From Rhynchopus sp. YZ270_cl-10 (Eukaryota > Euglenozoa > Diplonemea > Diplonemida > Diplonemidae), in assembly GCA_964035575.1 (NCBI GenBank), contig OZ037845.1, forward strand, positions 1,550,001 to 1,614,000: a stretch of 64,000 nt of DNA, read 5' to 3'. Shown here one piece after another: positions 1 through 11,160 of this stretch (position 1 is its first letter; each line of letters begins with the position of its first letter). Under the pieces are notes generated by a model. It was given only the letters and a program-made list of their open reading frames with translations, ran no database searches and was not told the DNA's origin. Position numbers and translations under genes: made by a program.

Positions 1-551
1 TATACCAAAATAGGATCTTGACCCTGACTACAGCGAGGCGGGACGTGCAATGACCTCACTTCTTTCTTTCTTCACCTGCTCTAAGCCCCGGCCTTTTACA
101 CAGTCAAAATATCATGAAAACAAAAAGAATTTGTCTTCGTGTGTTTTTGTACTCATTGTACTCAATGAAATAACTTTCACAGAAAAAGCTTTTTTTCTTT
201 ATTGTATCCTACTTTTTTTAGCCCCTGCTCCTTCTTCAGTTTATTTATTTTTTTGTAAATCAAGATCAGGGTGTTTCCTAATTTGCTTCCGCTTCCGGGG
301 ATTTGGAAAAAACTGGCCGGGTAAAAAAATTGCGGGGAAAAATTAGGGACGTGTGTAAAGTGCTTATTTTTTGGTATTTTCCCGAAAAAAGTATGTTCGC
401 TGTTCTGGATCGCTCCAATCATTCAAATAAAGCAGTTTTCGGGAATTTTTATTTCACCAATGTTGGGCACCGTGCGCCTGCGGCGCTGCCTGTTCCTACC
501 AGTTTCTACAGGCAAACACTTGGCCCCCTTTACCTTTCACTGACGGGTTTA

Positions 552-632
552 GACCAAAACCAAGAACTTGTCCATTTCGGCAAATTGACCCCACCACACA
601 GCGGGCGGATTCCGAAAATGCAAATGCCGGTG
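552..632 (+). repeat. 80-bp dispersed repeat, copy 1
   Basis: Contains AACTTGTCCATTTCGGCAAA, then TGACCCCACCA and GGATTCCGAAAATGCAAATG. The same block recurs at 720-800 (+), 38140-38210 (+, diverged), 42791-42862 (+), 45160-45240 (-) and 46042-46115 (-). Several copies lie inside larger inverted-repeat elements, so this is probably an internal module of a mobile family. Confidence 0.75.
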
Positions 633-719
633 TTTTCGGGCATTTTCATGTTTTCAGGATCAGGGAGAGAAAATCTGGGTTGTGGTATTTACCTTGCCCT
701 CTTTACGTTACACTCATTT

Positions 720-800
720 TGACCAAAACCAAGAACTTGGCCATTTCGGCAAAGTGACCCCACCAGCGCGGACGGATTCCGGAAATGCCAATCGCGGCAT
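720..800 (+). repeat. 80-bp dispersed repeat, copy 2
   Basis: Second copy within the 264-899 element; it keeps the ACTTGGCCATTTCGGCAAA, TGACCCCACCA and GGACGGATTCCGGAAATG blocks seen in copy 1. Confidence 0.75.
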
Positions 801-895
801 GTTTTGGGGCTGAAAACCCACTTTTTTTCCAGGGAAATTTTTTGCTTCCGGATGTCGGAATTTTCTGGAAAATTTCCAGAATTAGGAAACAGCCT

Positions 896-1110
896 GATCA
901 AGGTACTTGACAATAGGAAATAGAAACGACGGAAGGTGCGTGCCCGCCAGCTTGTGTTTTCTCACTCATTATTTTTTCTATCTCATACAACACACACTTC
1001 AGCGAAAAAACACATCAAGCTTTCGGAGCGATAACGAAAAAGTTGTTTTTTATTGTTTTCTTTTTATTCAGAACCTGAAGTTAGTTTCTATTTTGAACAA
1101 CAAGGTTATT
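896..1110 (+). repeat. 210-bp repeat, forward copy (partner at 8035-8247)
   Basis: From ATCAAGGTACTTGACAATAGG to the TTAGTTTCTATTTTG region, this segment is repeated in reverse complement at about 8035-8247 with only scattered differences. The conceptual peptides from both copies are also nearly identical but have no start context, family similarity or codon bias, so I treat this as a noncoding dispersed repeat. Confidence 0.8.
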
Positions 1111-1872
1111 TTGACTTTCCCCCCCTTTTTATTTTCTTTTCTTTTTTTGAAAGCACTGAAAGTTTCCTTACAACCATTGCGAAAGAGTAAGCCGAATACG
1201 TTACAATTCGTACATCACTTTGGTTCAGGATCTAAAGAGCAAACAACACAAACACAAAACAAAGAGTGCAACACATAAACAAAACAACATTTACAAACGC
1301 CCCGAGGCCTTTTACACATTCAAAAAAAAAAAATTCTCACGTGACCTCTTTAACCCACCCTATCCCCCCAAACTTTTGATGATGCAACTTTTGTGTATAC
1401 CACAGCACTCGAATGCATAAACAACAAATAAAAGCGACTTTCCGGGGTTGAGGACGACCTCCGTCTATATCTTTGAAGTACAATAGCCTTCGGGCGACAT
1501 TGAGTACAGATCCTGCACTAGCAGGTGATTGTCGACACAACAACAAAATATCATTTCTGTAAAGCAAGGCTTCTGTTCACTATTATACAGACCTCACCTG
1601 ACGTTGGCACAACAAAAAAAAAAAGGTTTCCCCCCTCCCTGCGTCTCTCTTATCCAGGAATCTATAGTTCAAGATTGGAGATCGGGTCAGATTGTTTACG
1701 TGCAAAATTTTCAGCACCACTGGCCAAGGGAACATTGTATCCCACTCTTTTTTACCCTCAGGCCAAGACCCATCACCCCCCCCCCCCCCAAACTCGGTTT
1801 TGGGGTGCCAATTCTGCCTTTCCCCTTTTCATCCCATATACCACAGGCGGAAACGCAAAAGACATACACGAA

Positions 1873-3603
1873 ATGGTGGGCTACGATAGTTTTATGACGA
1901 TGGCGGAGTTTGAAGGGATGGTTCATGACCCGCAGACGATATTGGATCGTGCGGGGCAGTATTTGAATTATTTGGAGCAGCAGCAGCAGGCGCTGGAGGA
2001 GGAGAGCAAGCAGCAGCAGGGGCTGCGGGCGGAGAGTGGGAAGATCAACTACACACCGGAGCAGCATGCGTCGCTTGTTGAGCACAGTGCGGAGCTTGAG
2101 CTGGACCATCGTGATCTGTCACAAAAATACGTTGACCTGGAGCACATCAACAACACCATCCAGGGTGTCGTTGATGCCCTGCGTGCTGACAAACAGCGTC
2201 TCCTCGATGAGCTTGCAGTTCTCAAAGAGGAGCAAGGCAAGCAGGTCGCAGGCCACACCCGGCTCCTCTCCACCCAAGCAGAGCTGGAAGAGCTCCGTGA
2301 AGGCAAAGGTGCCTCTCTTGTAGCACACAACGACGAAATCAACCAAAAGATCCGCGAACTCCAAGAATACTCCGACAAAGTGATCGAAGGTACCGGGCGG
2401 GTCATCGAGCTTCAGGATCATACAGAGAAGGTGGGGTCCGGGAGGCTGGCGTTGGAGAGTGAGACAACAGCATTGGAGCAGAGCACGCAACAGCAGGAGC
2501 GTACCATCGCGTATCTGCAGCAAGAGCTGATGTTCATGGACAACGAGATCAAGAAGAAGGCGGACGAAACCGTCGCACTGAAGAAGCAGATGTCGTCGAC
2601 GATCCTCGAGCTGCAGCTGCAGATCACAAAGAATGAGGAGGAGATGTCGCGCATCCGCACCACTGTCGCAAACGAGAAGGACCTCACAGGCAGGCAAAAC
2701 GTCTGGCTTGCTAAGGACCTCCAGGCAAAGAACCAAGAACTGCTCCTCGCACGCCAGCAGATGACCACTGAGAACTCCGACCTCAAGCACGAGTTGGTAT
2801 GTAACCCTGACTTCCCGTTTTTTTCTTTTCCAGATGCAAACCACGAAATGGTAGGACTGCATGGTTGGGGCCCACCCCCTCATACCAACACTGTCACGAA
2901 TGGGCTGTTGTATTTCAAGCCAATTTTTCTCTGGTTTCGCTCACTTTTCGTAGCTTTTGCGTCCGTTTTTGAAATCAATCCCATCAACACCTCACAGTGT
3001 CTCCTCCGCGAGAAAGCCGCACGCATGAAGTCGAACGTCTATGTGATGGAGCGACGCAACGAGCTTCTCCACGACGACCTGCAGCGCCTAGAGGCACAGG
3101 ACCAGTTCATGAAGGTACAGCCCATATGCTATTCCATCTATCCCATCCATAGAGCGGCCCTCAGGTGGCAAACGGAAGACAAAAAGGAGGATTCCATCCT
3201 TTGCGTTGTGTTCCCATATGAGCAATGAGAACTCATTCACCGTTTTTTCCCCTACCTGGACAATATTCCGTGGAACCCCCCAAAAAACCTCCGATTCCAA
3301 ACTGAATATTACCAATGGGTGATATTCCCAATATTTCCCGGGTTTGCGGATACCCTATATTTATCGAAAAAAATTACTACAAAAAAACTACAGGATTCGT
3401 ACCTGCAGCGCAAGGACGACGCATTCAAGGAGATGAACGAGCAGGCAGCAGTGGTGGCCAAGATCACCATGGAGCTGCAGACCTCACGCGAGGACCTCTT
3501 CATGCTCAAGACAAAGCTCTGCAGGAACTGCAAGGAGGCCATCCTCGGCTCAGAACAGCCCGACATCAACCCCCCAGGCAGCATTCCCTCAGTCACAAAG
3601 TAG
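1873..3603 (+). CDS. Coiled-coil protein, three exons
   Basis: Exons are placed at 1873-2796, 2998-3114 and 3394-3603 (416 aa), with introns GTATGT...CACAG (201 nt) and GTACAG...TACAG (279 nt), both in phase 0. The ATG is the first after a pyrimidine tract and AG at 1846. The protein is rich in Glu, Gln, Lys and Leu with heptad-like spacing over roughly residues 30-380, predicting a long coiled coil. The tail carries CxxC (KLCRNCKEA) and ends in a Pro/Ser segment. No catalytic domain is visible. By composition it resembles cytoskeletal or basal-body coiled-coil proteins, but I cannot assign a family. Intron 1 has no in-frame stop, so retention would add 67 codons. It also contains a copy of a sequence found at about 26060-26100. 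Confidence 0.8.
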
Positions 3604-4004
3604 GGGAGGTGAACAACCCTGCTAAGCGTCTGTACGTATCCGACGTCACATTTGAGCAGTAACCACCTGGGGCATTGTTGATATTAAAAAACACCCCACA
3701 CACCGACAGGTGATTTTATCCTAGAAACGCCTTTTCCCGCCACATTTTTTTGTGGCAATAGAATAGAGATACCCAATAGAATAACCCACCCCCTTTTCCC
3801 CCTTTTCCCCCTTTTATAACTCCCTTCACTTCATCGGATGGCGCTTTTTGTTCCAACAGAGAAATTCGTTTCTGGATGATTTTACCCCTGATGGCACCGT
3901 ACTTCTCCTTCTTCCTCTTCCTATCTATTTCCCCCAAAAATCCAAAACATCACAGTAAGAACACCCCCCCAACCTTCCCCCAGGTTGGTTTTTCTTTTTG
4001 CACA
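3604..4004. other. Spacer between coiled-coil and lipin genes
   Basis: About 400 nt of 3' UTR, C/T-rich and purine-rich runs. It ends in a CCTTCCCCCAG acceptor at 3983, 22 nt before the lipin ATG. No conserved element recognised. Confidence 0.6.
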
Positions 4005-6285
4005 ATGACCGCTGCGGCGATGTGGGTGGGGGGTGCGTTTCTGTCTGCGACGACAGCGACGATTGACTCGTTTGACATGACGAGCGGTGCGAACGACATT
4101 GTTGTCGTGCGCGACGACGACGGGTTTATGCAGTCGTCTGCTTTCAACGTACGCTTCGGCAAGGCTAAGGTCATACGCCGCTCTGATAAATACGTTTACC
4201 TAGAAGTCAACGGCAAACGCGTACAAGGCGCACTCCTCAAGCTGGGCCCCTCCGGGGAAGCCTTCTGGGTCACCCCCGCGACACGTGGAGTGCCTGCAGA
4301 GGCACGATGCTCCCCGATCACCTCCCCTCGATCTCCCCCTGACACCTCGCCTGCTGGCTCCCAAGGCAGTTCGCCTGACTCCACAGGACAGGATGTCTCC
4401 TTTGAGCTAGGTCGTGGTGTCGCATCCGACGCAACAAAACAAAAGGAACACGTGGACCCTGCACAGGACCTCATGGAGGAGGATATGATGGGCGACGCAG
4501 AGGCAGATGATATGCTCGCAGAAAGCAGTGAAATCCTCAAACAACTAAAAGAACGTCTTCACCTCGAAAGCGCGCAGCAAGAAGCCGAGGTCTCCGGGGC
4601 AATCCCTGTCATGGCGGGGGCACCGTCCAACGACGACGACGACCTGCCAGAGGACCATGAACTCCGCCTGGCACGTTCCGCAGAAGGTCCAGGCAAGGCC
4701 GGCATGGAGAAGCTGCAGTCTCTTATGGCGGAAGGTGCAACAGGAGGGTCGCTGCCAGATGCGGTAGAGGGGGCGACGATGCCGCCTGCGGATCTGAAGA
4801 TCAGCATGTGGAAGAGGGTGCACGACAGGGAGACCGGGAAGGACGTCTTCTGGAATATGCGCACCAATGAGTGTACTGACATCCCGCCGCCGGACTACGA
4901 GAGCGACGACGAGAGTGCTGCTGCCTTTGGCGAGGCGCCAGCGCTGAGCAGCGACGAAGAGGACCAGATGGATGACGAGAACATCTGCGCCAAGACGCTC
5001 TTCCCAACAAAGGAGCAGCTTGCGAAGCTCGACCTGAAGCCCGGCGAGAACGAGATGACCTTCGTTGTCTACACCACCCTGCGTGGACGCCAATCTGTCA
5101 CATGCAGCTGTTTCCTCTGGGAAGCAAACGCGCAGGTCGTCGTCAGCGACGTCGACGGCACCGTCACACGCAGCGACGTTCTTGGACACATCCTCCCAAA
5201 GGTCGGCAAGGACTGGGCACATAGCGGGATCTGCTCCCTCTACAACCGTATCGTTGACAATGGGTATGCCACATAACACACCACTGGGCTACACTCCTTT
5301 CAACCCTCCCCCACTCTAAATCTTACCAACACAACACCACCACAGATACAACCTTATCTACCTCTCCTCCCGAAGCATCTCGCAGATCCAGTCAACGCGA
5401 GAGTACCTCGACAGCGTGGTGCAGGACGACAAGCGCCTTCCGAGGGGGCCGCTTCTTGTTGCACCTGACCGCATCTTCGCGGCGTTCACACGCGAGGTCG
5501 TGAAGCGCACACCCCACGAGTTCAAGATGCGCATGCTGCACTCCGTCAAGACAGCCTACCCTGAAGCATCTGACCCCTTCTACGCAGGCTTCGGCAACCG
5601 CGTCAACGACGCCTGGGCATACACCAGCGTCGGTATCAAAGACCACAAAATCTTTTTGATTGACCCAAACAGTTTGATCCACGTTTTCGACAAACGCGTT
5701 AAATTCCGTGCCTATGGATCGTTGGACCAGCTGGCGGATCAGGCCTTCCCAGCACGCAATGTCAAAAAGAAGATTGTGCCGACGGAGTTCAATTCTTTCA
5801 ACTTTTGGTGTCTGAGCCCCTCTATGGGGGTCGACGACGACGACGACACGAACGAAGCTGAGGCGACCACAACCGGACCTACCACCGAGGCGCGCAGTGG
5901 CAACTCCCCACCTCCTTCCTCCCGACCAGGGCTTGCTGCTGCGTGGGGCTCCCCTCCAAGCGTTCCGCCTGCAGAACGGTCACCTCTATCTCCCCCACGC
6001 TCTCCTGTTCTCGAAGGCGCAATTTCCCCCAGCGCCAAAGACAAAAAGTCCGACGCCTCCCCAGGAGGCTACGGTGCCTACCTCTCCTCCCTCTTTGGAA
6101 AGAAGACGAAGGAAGACGGAGGTGGCAGCCCTGAAGAAGAGCCACTCCCCATAGCCGCGAGAGACCTTGAAGAAGGAGCACCCGAAACAGAGGGCACACC
6201 CGCAAAAGGGGACGTCCAAAAGACAGAAGAAGGAACCTCAAATCAGGGCACTCCAACAGCTGAGGTGGGTGAGAAGACGCCGTAA
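4005..6285 (+). CDS. Lipin-type phosphatidate phosphatase
   Basis: Two exons, 4005-5263 and 5346-6285 (732 aa); the 82 nt intron is GTATGC...CACAG, phase 2. Lipins dephosphorylate phosphatidate to diacylglycerol at ER and nuclear membranes in a Mg2+-dependent reaction. The N-terminal lipin domain (about residues 5-100) shows the family patterns IDVIVVRDDDG-like and FNVRFGK...R...K. The haloacid-dehalogenase catalytic motif DVDGT is at 382-386 (family DxDxT). It is followed by the LNS2 blocks NGYNLIYLSSR, GPLLVAPDR and PFYAGFGNRVNDAWAY. Between them is a long acidic, low-complexity linker with a short W-containing segment; the C-terminal tail after about residue 520 is Pro/Ser/Glu-rich. Domain order and catalytic residues match the family, so activity is expected. 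The exon join falls exactly within the conserved NGY block, which confirms the intron. Confidence 0.93.
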
Positions 6286-8034
6286 AAAATGGGGGATTTT
6301 TTTTTTTTTTTTGAAAGGTCGGTTTCATACCATAAACCTTAAATGGTCGTTCTGTCTTAATGGACATAGAGAGAGAGGCAGAAAAGGGGTGAAAAGCCTT
6401 TCAATCTTTTTTTAAAAAATGGAGAGGAAGTTAAATTCCATATATTTGGTGCTAAATATATCGTAGTCATTTTTAATGGATAAACCAACTAAAAAATCTC
6501 CTTTGTTGGGGAGAAAAACATACAACGAACGAAAAAAGGAGGAGGAGGAAACAATCTATTGATTGGCCATCCCTATTGAGCCAGGTGTTTTTTTTTTAGC
6601 AAAGGGAGGGAACGCAAACGATGAGATAGAAAAAGGATTGCGCAGTTTGAGAAAATTTTTTTTTTTGTTTCCGACTGCAGCTCCTGTTTTATTGTGTCTA
6701 CAAAAATGTGAGAATTTTTTTTTGTTTTTTTTTTAGCCATTTTCGTGTTTTTTTTTGTTCCAAACGAAGCATTAGTAGGTTCGTGTACAGTGATTAACCT
6801 GGTATCTCATATTCCTCTCCCAGGGGGGGTGAGTGTCGGTGCGCATCTCTGCCGAGATTTCTTAAGGTGACTAAGCACGAGGACTTGTGGTACAGATGTA
6901 CCACCCTACAAAAACTTTTGAATATGCATATTTACAAAAAAACAAAAACAAAACAAAAAGGATCCAAAAATACAACAAAAAAGATTGATGAATAACCAAT
7001 GTTCAAAACATTAAGTAATCTAATCAGACTAAGCACGAGAGGCTTGGGATCATCTTATAAACTTTTCTTTCTTTTTTATGGATGACGTGTGTTTTGAAGG
7101 CAGGTGTGGCTAGGTTCCTCTGACCGGAACATTTTCCAGGTGTGGTTATGTGTGAATGCAATGTACGGTTCCCAAAGTATACTAGCCTTTTTTTCCAGGA
7201 TGGAAGCCAACGTCTTTATGTTTTTTTGTGAGTACCAAAATAAATGGGTGAAGAGGTTAACCTCAGTGAGTCTGTTTTGTTCTCAATATTGGGGTTTAGC
7301 ATAGCTAGCTGTTTTTTTCCCCACAATATATTGGAAATGATGCAAGAAAAAGGTAGTACAGTTTGTATTGCAAGGTTGAGGGGGTAAGGGGGTAATCATC
7401 TGACACGCCTGCAACACCATAGGGTTAAGGTGTAGTTGGTATTCACTTTTTTTTGTGGAAAGTTGTTACGATACGGCCTCCGGGTACTAGATCGGCAGGG
7501 AAAAAAAACACGAAAAATAAAAATAAAAATATAAGTAAAAAGAGGGGTGAGGTTTCGAAGCACAGAGAAAGCGTGGTCCCAACAAAAAAAAAAAAACCAT
7601 GGCAGAGATAACAAAACGGGTGTAGTGTCATTAGTACAACCCGAGATGCCCTTTTTTTTTTTTTTGTATCAGGTGCATCGGTCATGTACCAAGGTACACG
7701 GTTACGAGAGGGCTTTGCATTGCAAGTCTCACTTCTTTTGGTGACTAAGCACAACGAGGTGGGTGTGGCACGTGGAAGAGAGAGGGGCAAAGCATTGTTT
7801 GTTGTATTGTTTCAAAAGGGAAAAATAAACGACAAAATACCCCCACCCTCTCAAAGCACCACCCTGTCCATCACTCTTAAAAGCCCCTCTTTGCTCCCTC
7901 ACTTCCAAAGCAAAAAAAAATGAAAAAACAAAAAACTCCCCGCAAATAATACCCGATGCAATAGTCTTTCCTATCATTTCTTTTTGTTTTTTCTCTTCAA
8001 CTTTGTTTTTTTTTTTCTCAATTTGAGTGAAGAA
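6286..8034. other. AT-rich gene-free spacer with short dispersed motifs
   Basis: Long T and A runs and no credible ORF. Copies of a short motif based on GACTAAGCACGAGAGGCTTAGG, often followed by TCATCTTATAAACTTTT, occur at about 6867-6915 (diverged), 7028-7067 (good) and 7741-7765 (partial). A variant with ACGAGAGGGCTTTG occurs at 7691-7738. The rest shows nothing recognisable. Confidence 0.6.
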
Positions 8035-8247
8035 AACGTTGTGAGAAAAAATAGAAACTAACTTTCGGTTCTGAATAAAAAGAAAACAATGAAAAACAAC
8101 TTTTCGTTTATCGCTCCGCAAGCTTGTTGTGTTTTTTCGCTGAAGTGTGTGTTGTATGAGAGAGAAAAAATAATGAGTGAGAAAACACAAGCTGGCGGGC
8201 ACGCACCTTCCGTCGTTTCTATTTCCTATTGTCAAGTACCTTGATTC
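8035..8247 (-). repeat. 210-bp repeat, inverted copy
   Basis: Reverse complement of 896-1110. Its right edge (GTCAAGTACCTTGATT) abuts the inverted-repeat element starting at 8247. Confidence 0.8.
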
Positions 8248-8933
8248 AAGCATGTCCTTAAATCCGGGAAAAATCAGGATTTTTCTGATTTTTAAATCTC
8301 AAAATTTTCTTATAGAAAAAAAAATTTTCGCGCTGCGCGCGAAAATTTTTCGCGCACAACAGGAGAAGATATTTTTTGTTGTTGTAGGCCCGCAGTGCGG
8401 GGTGGTCACATTTTTCTCCCCCCACCACAGTGCCTTATCCAAGAATCAGATTTCAATATTTTTGGGGTCAGTTTGTGTTTCCCCCAAGATGTTTTTCAGT
8501 TCTGACCAGCGAAGACATTGGGGACATAGGGAACTGTATTTTATTTTCCTTTTGCGGAGCAAAAGGAATAACACAAAATGGCGCCGCAGGCGAAAAAATA
8601 ATAGGGTACGGTGTAAAATGTAGCTTTTTACACTACAGAGTCAGTCAACGACCCCTTTTTTGCGGAGCAAAAAAGTAATAAATAATGGCGCCGCAGGCAA
8701 AAAAAATTGGGGGACAGCCTGGGATTTCACGGTGCGGTCAGTAACTCAGTTACCCAGGGCACTCCCGTGGTTCAACCACTGTTCTACCAGGAAATTATTC
8801 CGACCTCCCTAAAAAAGACACTGCCAAATTCCATATGAAAATTTTCTCACCGGCAAATATAAAATTTTCTTATAAAATTTTCTTATAGAAAATCCTGAAT
8901 CCTAAATCCGATTTAGAGGACAGCATGCCTTGA
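8247..8933. mobile_element. Inverted-repeat element with TTTTGCGGAGCAAAA hairpins
   Basis: Imperfect terminal inverted repeats of about 60 nt: CAAGCATGTCCTTAAATCCGG... on the left matches the complement of ...CCGATTTAGAGGACAGCATG on the right, and both continue into TTTTCTATAAGAAAATTTT-type sequence. The interior carries two copies of a unit with the palindrome TTTTGCGGAGCAAAA followed by ATGGCGCCGCAGGC (about 8550-8600 and 8656-8706). The right interior (8495-8790) is homologous to 53785-53960. No coding capacity. Confidence 0.55.
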
Positions 8934-9536
8934 TTTACAAAAAAAATTTAAAATGTGATGTTTTGTGAAAAAAACAACCCTTTTTGTTTGTTGTACGGTG
9001 CTAAGAAAACCCTCTTCTTCCTCTAGATCATGTATCTTGCGATATAAAAAATACCCGCAGATGTTGCACAAAAAAAACCCTAAGAAATAGAAATGTATTT
9101 CTACTTTATGTTCTCCGGTGGGGCAAAGACTAAGATGTATTTTGGGATTTCAATAAAAAAAAAACTCTGAGGGTTTTTACCCTCCCACCGGATGTTTGTT
9201 GTGTTACTGTACGTGAGAGCCCCAATATAGTAATCGTTCCACATTTTTTTTTTTTTTGTTTGTGAAAGCTTGGTTGTGATGGGTGCAGAGACCCCCATAG
9301 AGCTTCACTACAATCCGGGGAGGGTTCGATGAAACCCGCGGAGATTTTTGTACCCTGCGTCCGCCGATTGCACGGTGAGAACGTTTTATGCACTTTTCAA
9401 CTTCTCCTATCTCTTTTCTTTAGTCAAACACCCCCTCCCCCCCAAAAAAAAAAACACAGTGGAGAAAGATCACACAATATGGTGATGAGTACATTCGTCG
9501 TCGATTTCCCCCCCAAAAATGTGATTTTAATTTTTG
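8934..9536. other. Gene-free spacer
   Basis: AT-rich sequence. At about 9312-9337 is a GGGTTCGATGAAACCC hairpin of the B-box-like family, followed by CCTGCGTCCGCCGATTG (9355-9371), described in the findings. Nothing else recognised. Confidence 0.5.
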
Positions 9537-9685
9537 TCAGTTGGTGTTACCGTACACCTGTCGAGGACTTGTCAAGGACATGTCAAGGACCTGTCAAAAT
9601 AGGGGGGGTGTGTCATTTTATAATTTGGTTTACAGTGGGTTTTTTCCCCACAGTACTGTACTGTGTACTGTGTACTTCAGATAGT

Positions 9686-9812
9686 TTTGGACACACATGT
9701 GACCCCACCGTGGAGAGCAATCGGCTCGCGCAATCAAAAGAAAGCAGAGAAAAGGGAAAAGAAAAAAGAAAAAAGAAAAAAGTTGGGTACCGTGCGCCTG
9801 CGGCGCTACCTG
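9686..9812 (-). repeat. About 110-bp dispersed repeat, copy 1
   Basis: Contains ACACATGTGACCCCACCGTGGAGAGCAATCGG in effect (boundaries ACACACATG and AGCAATCGG) and ends in TACCGTGCGCCTGCGGCGC. The same arrangement is seen in reverse complement at 33290-33382 and 45395-45512. Confidence 0.7.
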
Positions 9813-9873
9813 TTCCCTACCCCCCCATGATGTACGTATGTATATTCCACCTGATTTTGACCATGTTTGCCGG

Positions 9874-10072
9874 TGTGTACTGTGTACTGTGTACTGTGTA
9901 CTGTGTACTGTGTACTGTGTACTGTGTACTGTGTACTGTGTACTGTGTACTGTGTACTGTGTACTGTGTACTGTGTACTGTGTACTGTGTACTGTGTACT
10001 GTGTACTGTGTACTGTGTACTGTGTACTGTGTACTGTGTACTGTGTACTGTGTACTGTGTACTGTGTACTGT
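9874..10072. repeat. Satellite (TGTGTAC)n, about 28 copies
   Basis: Essentially perfect 7-mer tandem array of 199 bp. All reading frames are open through it, so the ORFs there are artefacts. Confidence 0.98.
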
Positions 10073-10310
10073 TGCGCTCGGATCCTGTCCTGCGTCCGCC
10101 TGTTGCTGGCCAGCGTCACCACTCAATCAAAGTGTTCCTTCGTTACAGAATCGTACGTCGCATCGCTGCTGATGTGACAGGTGAGCTATTGGCCACGTAC
10201 CGCCCCACGTAGGCTTATGATGTCCTCGACCATTCCTCCCAAACCCTTCCTCAACTGATACAGGGACGGCTGGATATTTTTTGTGTCCCACACTTCATGC
10301 ACAACGATAT

Positions 10311-10952
10311 TATGGTACTATGGTACTATGGTACTATGGTACTATGGTACTATGGTACTATGGTACTATGGTACTATGGTACTATGGTACTATGGTACTA
10401 TGGTACTATGGTACTATGGTACTATGGTACTATGGTACTATGGTACTATGGTACTATGGTACTATGGTACTATGGTACTATGGTACTATGGTACTATGGT
10501 ACTATGGTACTATGGTACTATGGTACTATGGTACTATGGTACTATGGTACTATGGTACTATGGTACTATGGTACTATGGTACTATGGTACTATGGTACTA
10601 TGGTACTATGGTACTATGGTACTATGGTACTATGGTACTATGGTACTATGGTACTATGGTACTATGGTACTATGGTACTATGGTACTATGGTACTATGGT
10701 ACTATGGTACTATGGTACTATGGTACTATGGTACTATGGTACTATGGTACTATGGTACTATGGTACTATGGTACTATGGTACTATGGTACTATGGTACTA
10801 TGGTACTATGGTACTATGGTACTATGGTACTATGGTACTATGGTACTATGGTACTATGGTACTATGGTACTATGGTACTATGGTACTATGGTACTATGGT
10901 ACTATGGTACTATGGTACTATGGTACTATGGTACTATGGTACTATGGTACTA
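10311..10952. repeat. Satellite (TATGGTAC)n, about 80 copies
   Basis: Near-perfect 8-mer tandem array of 642 bp. The unit translates without stops in all three forward frames (repeating VLWYYGTM), which explains several long spurious ORFs. It lies in the same transposable element as the 7-mer array. Confidence 0.98.
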
Positions 10953-11160
10953 CCTATGATGCCTACATAGCCCAGAAGATGGCCATTTCCAGACTTCGGG
11001 CGGTTTTGAGCACTGCCCCTTCCTTAGTGGGTGATTTTCCCGGGCAAAAAAAAAACCCCACTATAAAGCAAATTATAAAATGACACCCCCCACTGTCGGG
11101 GACATGTCAAGGACATGTCAAGGACCTGTCAATATGGGCCCTTTCGGTAACACCATCAGT

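Larger units (their letters stand above)
264..899. mobile_element. Short inverted-repeat (MITE-like) element
   Basis: A 20 bp sequence at 264-283 (GATCAGGGTGTTTCCTAATT) recurs as its reverse complement at 880-899 with one mismatch, bounding a 636 bp segment with no real ORF. Inside are a GTGCGCCTGCGGCGC-type motif (about 463-490) and two copies of an 80 bp dispersed repeat (552-632 and 720-800). I could not identify an unambiguous target-site duplication. A nonautonomous DNA transposon is the simplest reading; family unknown. Confidence 0.5.
1..1845. other. Gene-free left flank with dispersed repeats
   Basis: AT-rich spacer without a convincing gene. It holds an inverted-repeat element (264-899) and one copy of a roughly 210 bp dispersed repeat (896-1110), both listed separately. 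From 1111 to about 1800 I see only T/C-rich runs, plus the string TTGAGTACAG...GGTGATTGTCGACA at 1500-1540, which recurs inside intron 2 of the LRR gene at about 27010-27065. The pyrimidine-rich stretch ending in CCACAG at 1846 is the likely splice acceptor for the first gene. Confidence 0.6.
9542..11155. mobile_element. TGGTG/CACCA element carrying two satellite arrays
   Basis: Termini TGGTGTTACCG (9542-9552) and CGGTAACACCA (11145-11155) are perfect inverted repeats flanked by a 5 bp duplication TCAGT (9537-9541 and 11156-11160). Just inside each end is a run of 11-mers (GTCAAGGACAT type), in the SAME orientation at both ends (9555-9600 and about 11095-11135). Further in, an inverted pair around GTCATTTTATAATTTG occurs at about 9606-9645 and 11040-11090. 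The centre holds a 7-mer array and an 8-mer array plus a copy of the 100 bp repeat at 9686-9812. There is no transposase ORF; this is a nonautonomous element of unknown superfamily. Confidence 0.8.

Noticed and set aside
7729-8253. 174-codon minus-strand ORF with a relative at 907-1278
   Set aside because: The similarity is due to a noncoding inverted repeat; no coding composition or domain.
9806-10212. ORFs on both strands through the 7-mer array
   Set aside because: Translation of a simple tandem repeat; no domain or start context.
10281-11083. Long ORFs (220-266 codons) through the 8-mer array
   Set aside because: The 8-mer unit has no stop in any forward frame; the proteins are pure satellite translation.
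9542-11155. Solo LTR interpretation (TG...CA ends and 5-bp duplication)
   Set aside because: Terminal inverted repeats of 11-38 bp in this group, different interiors and no retroelement signals fit a DNA-transposon-like element better.
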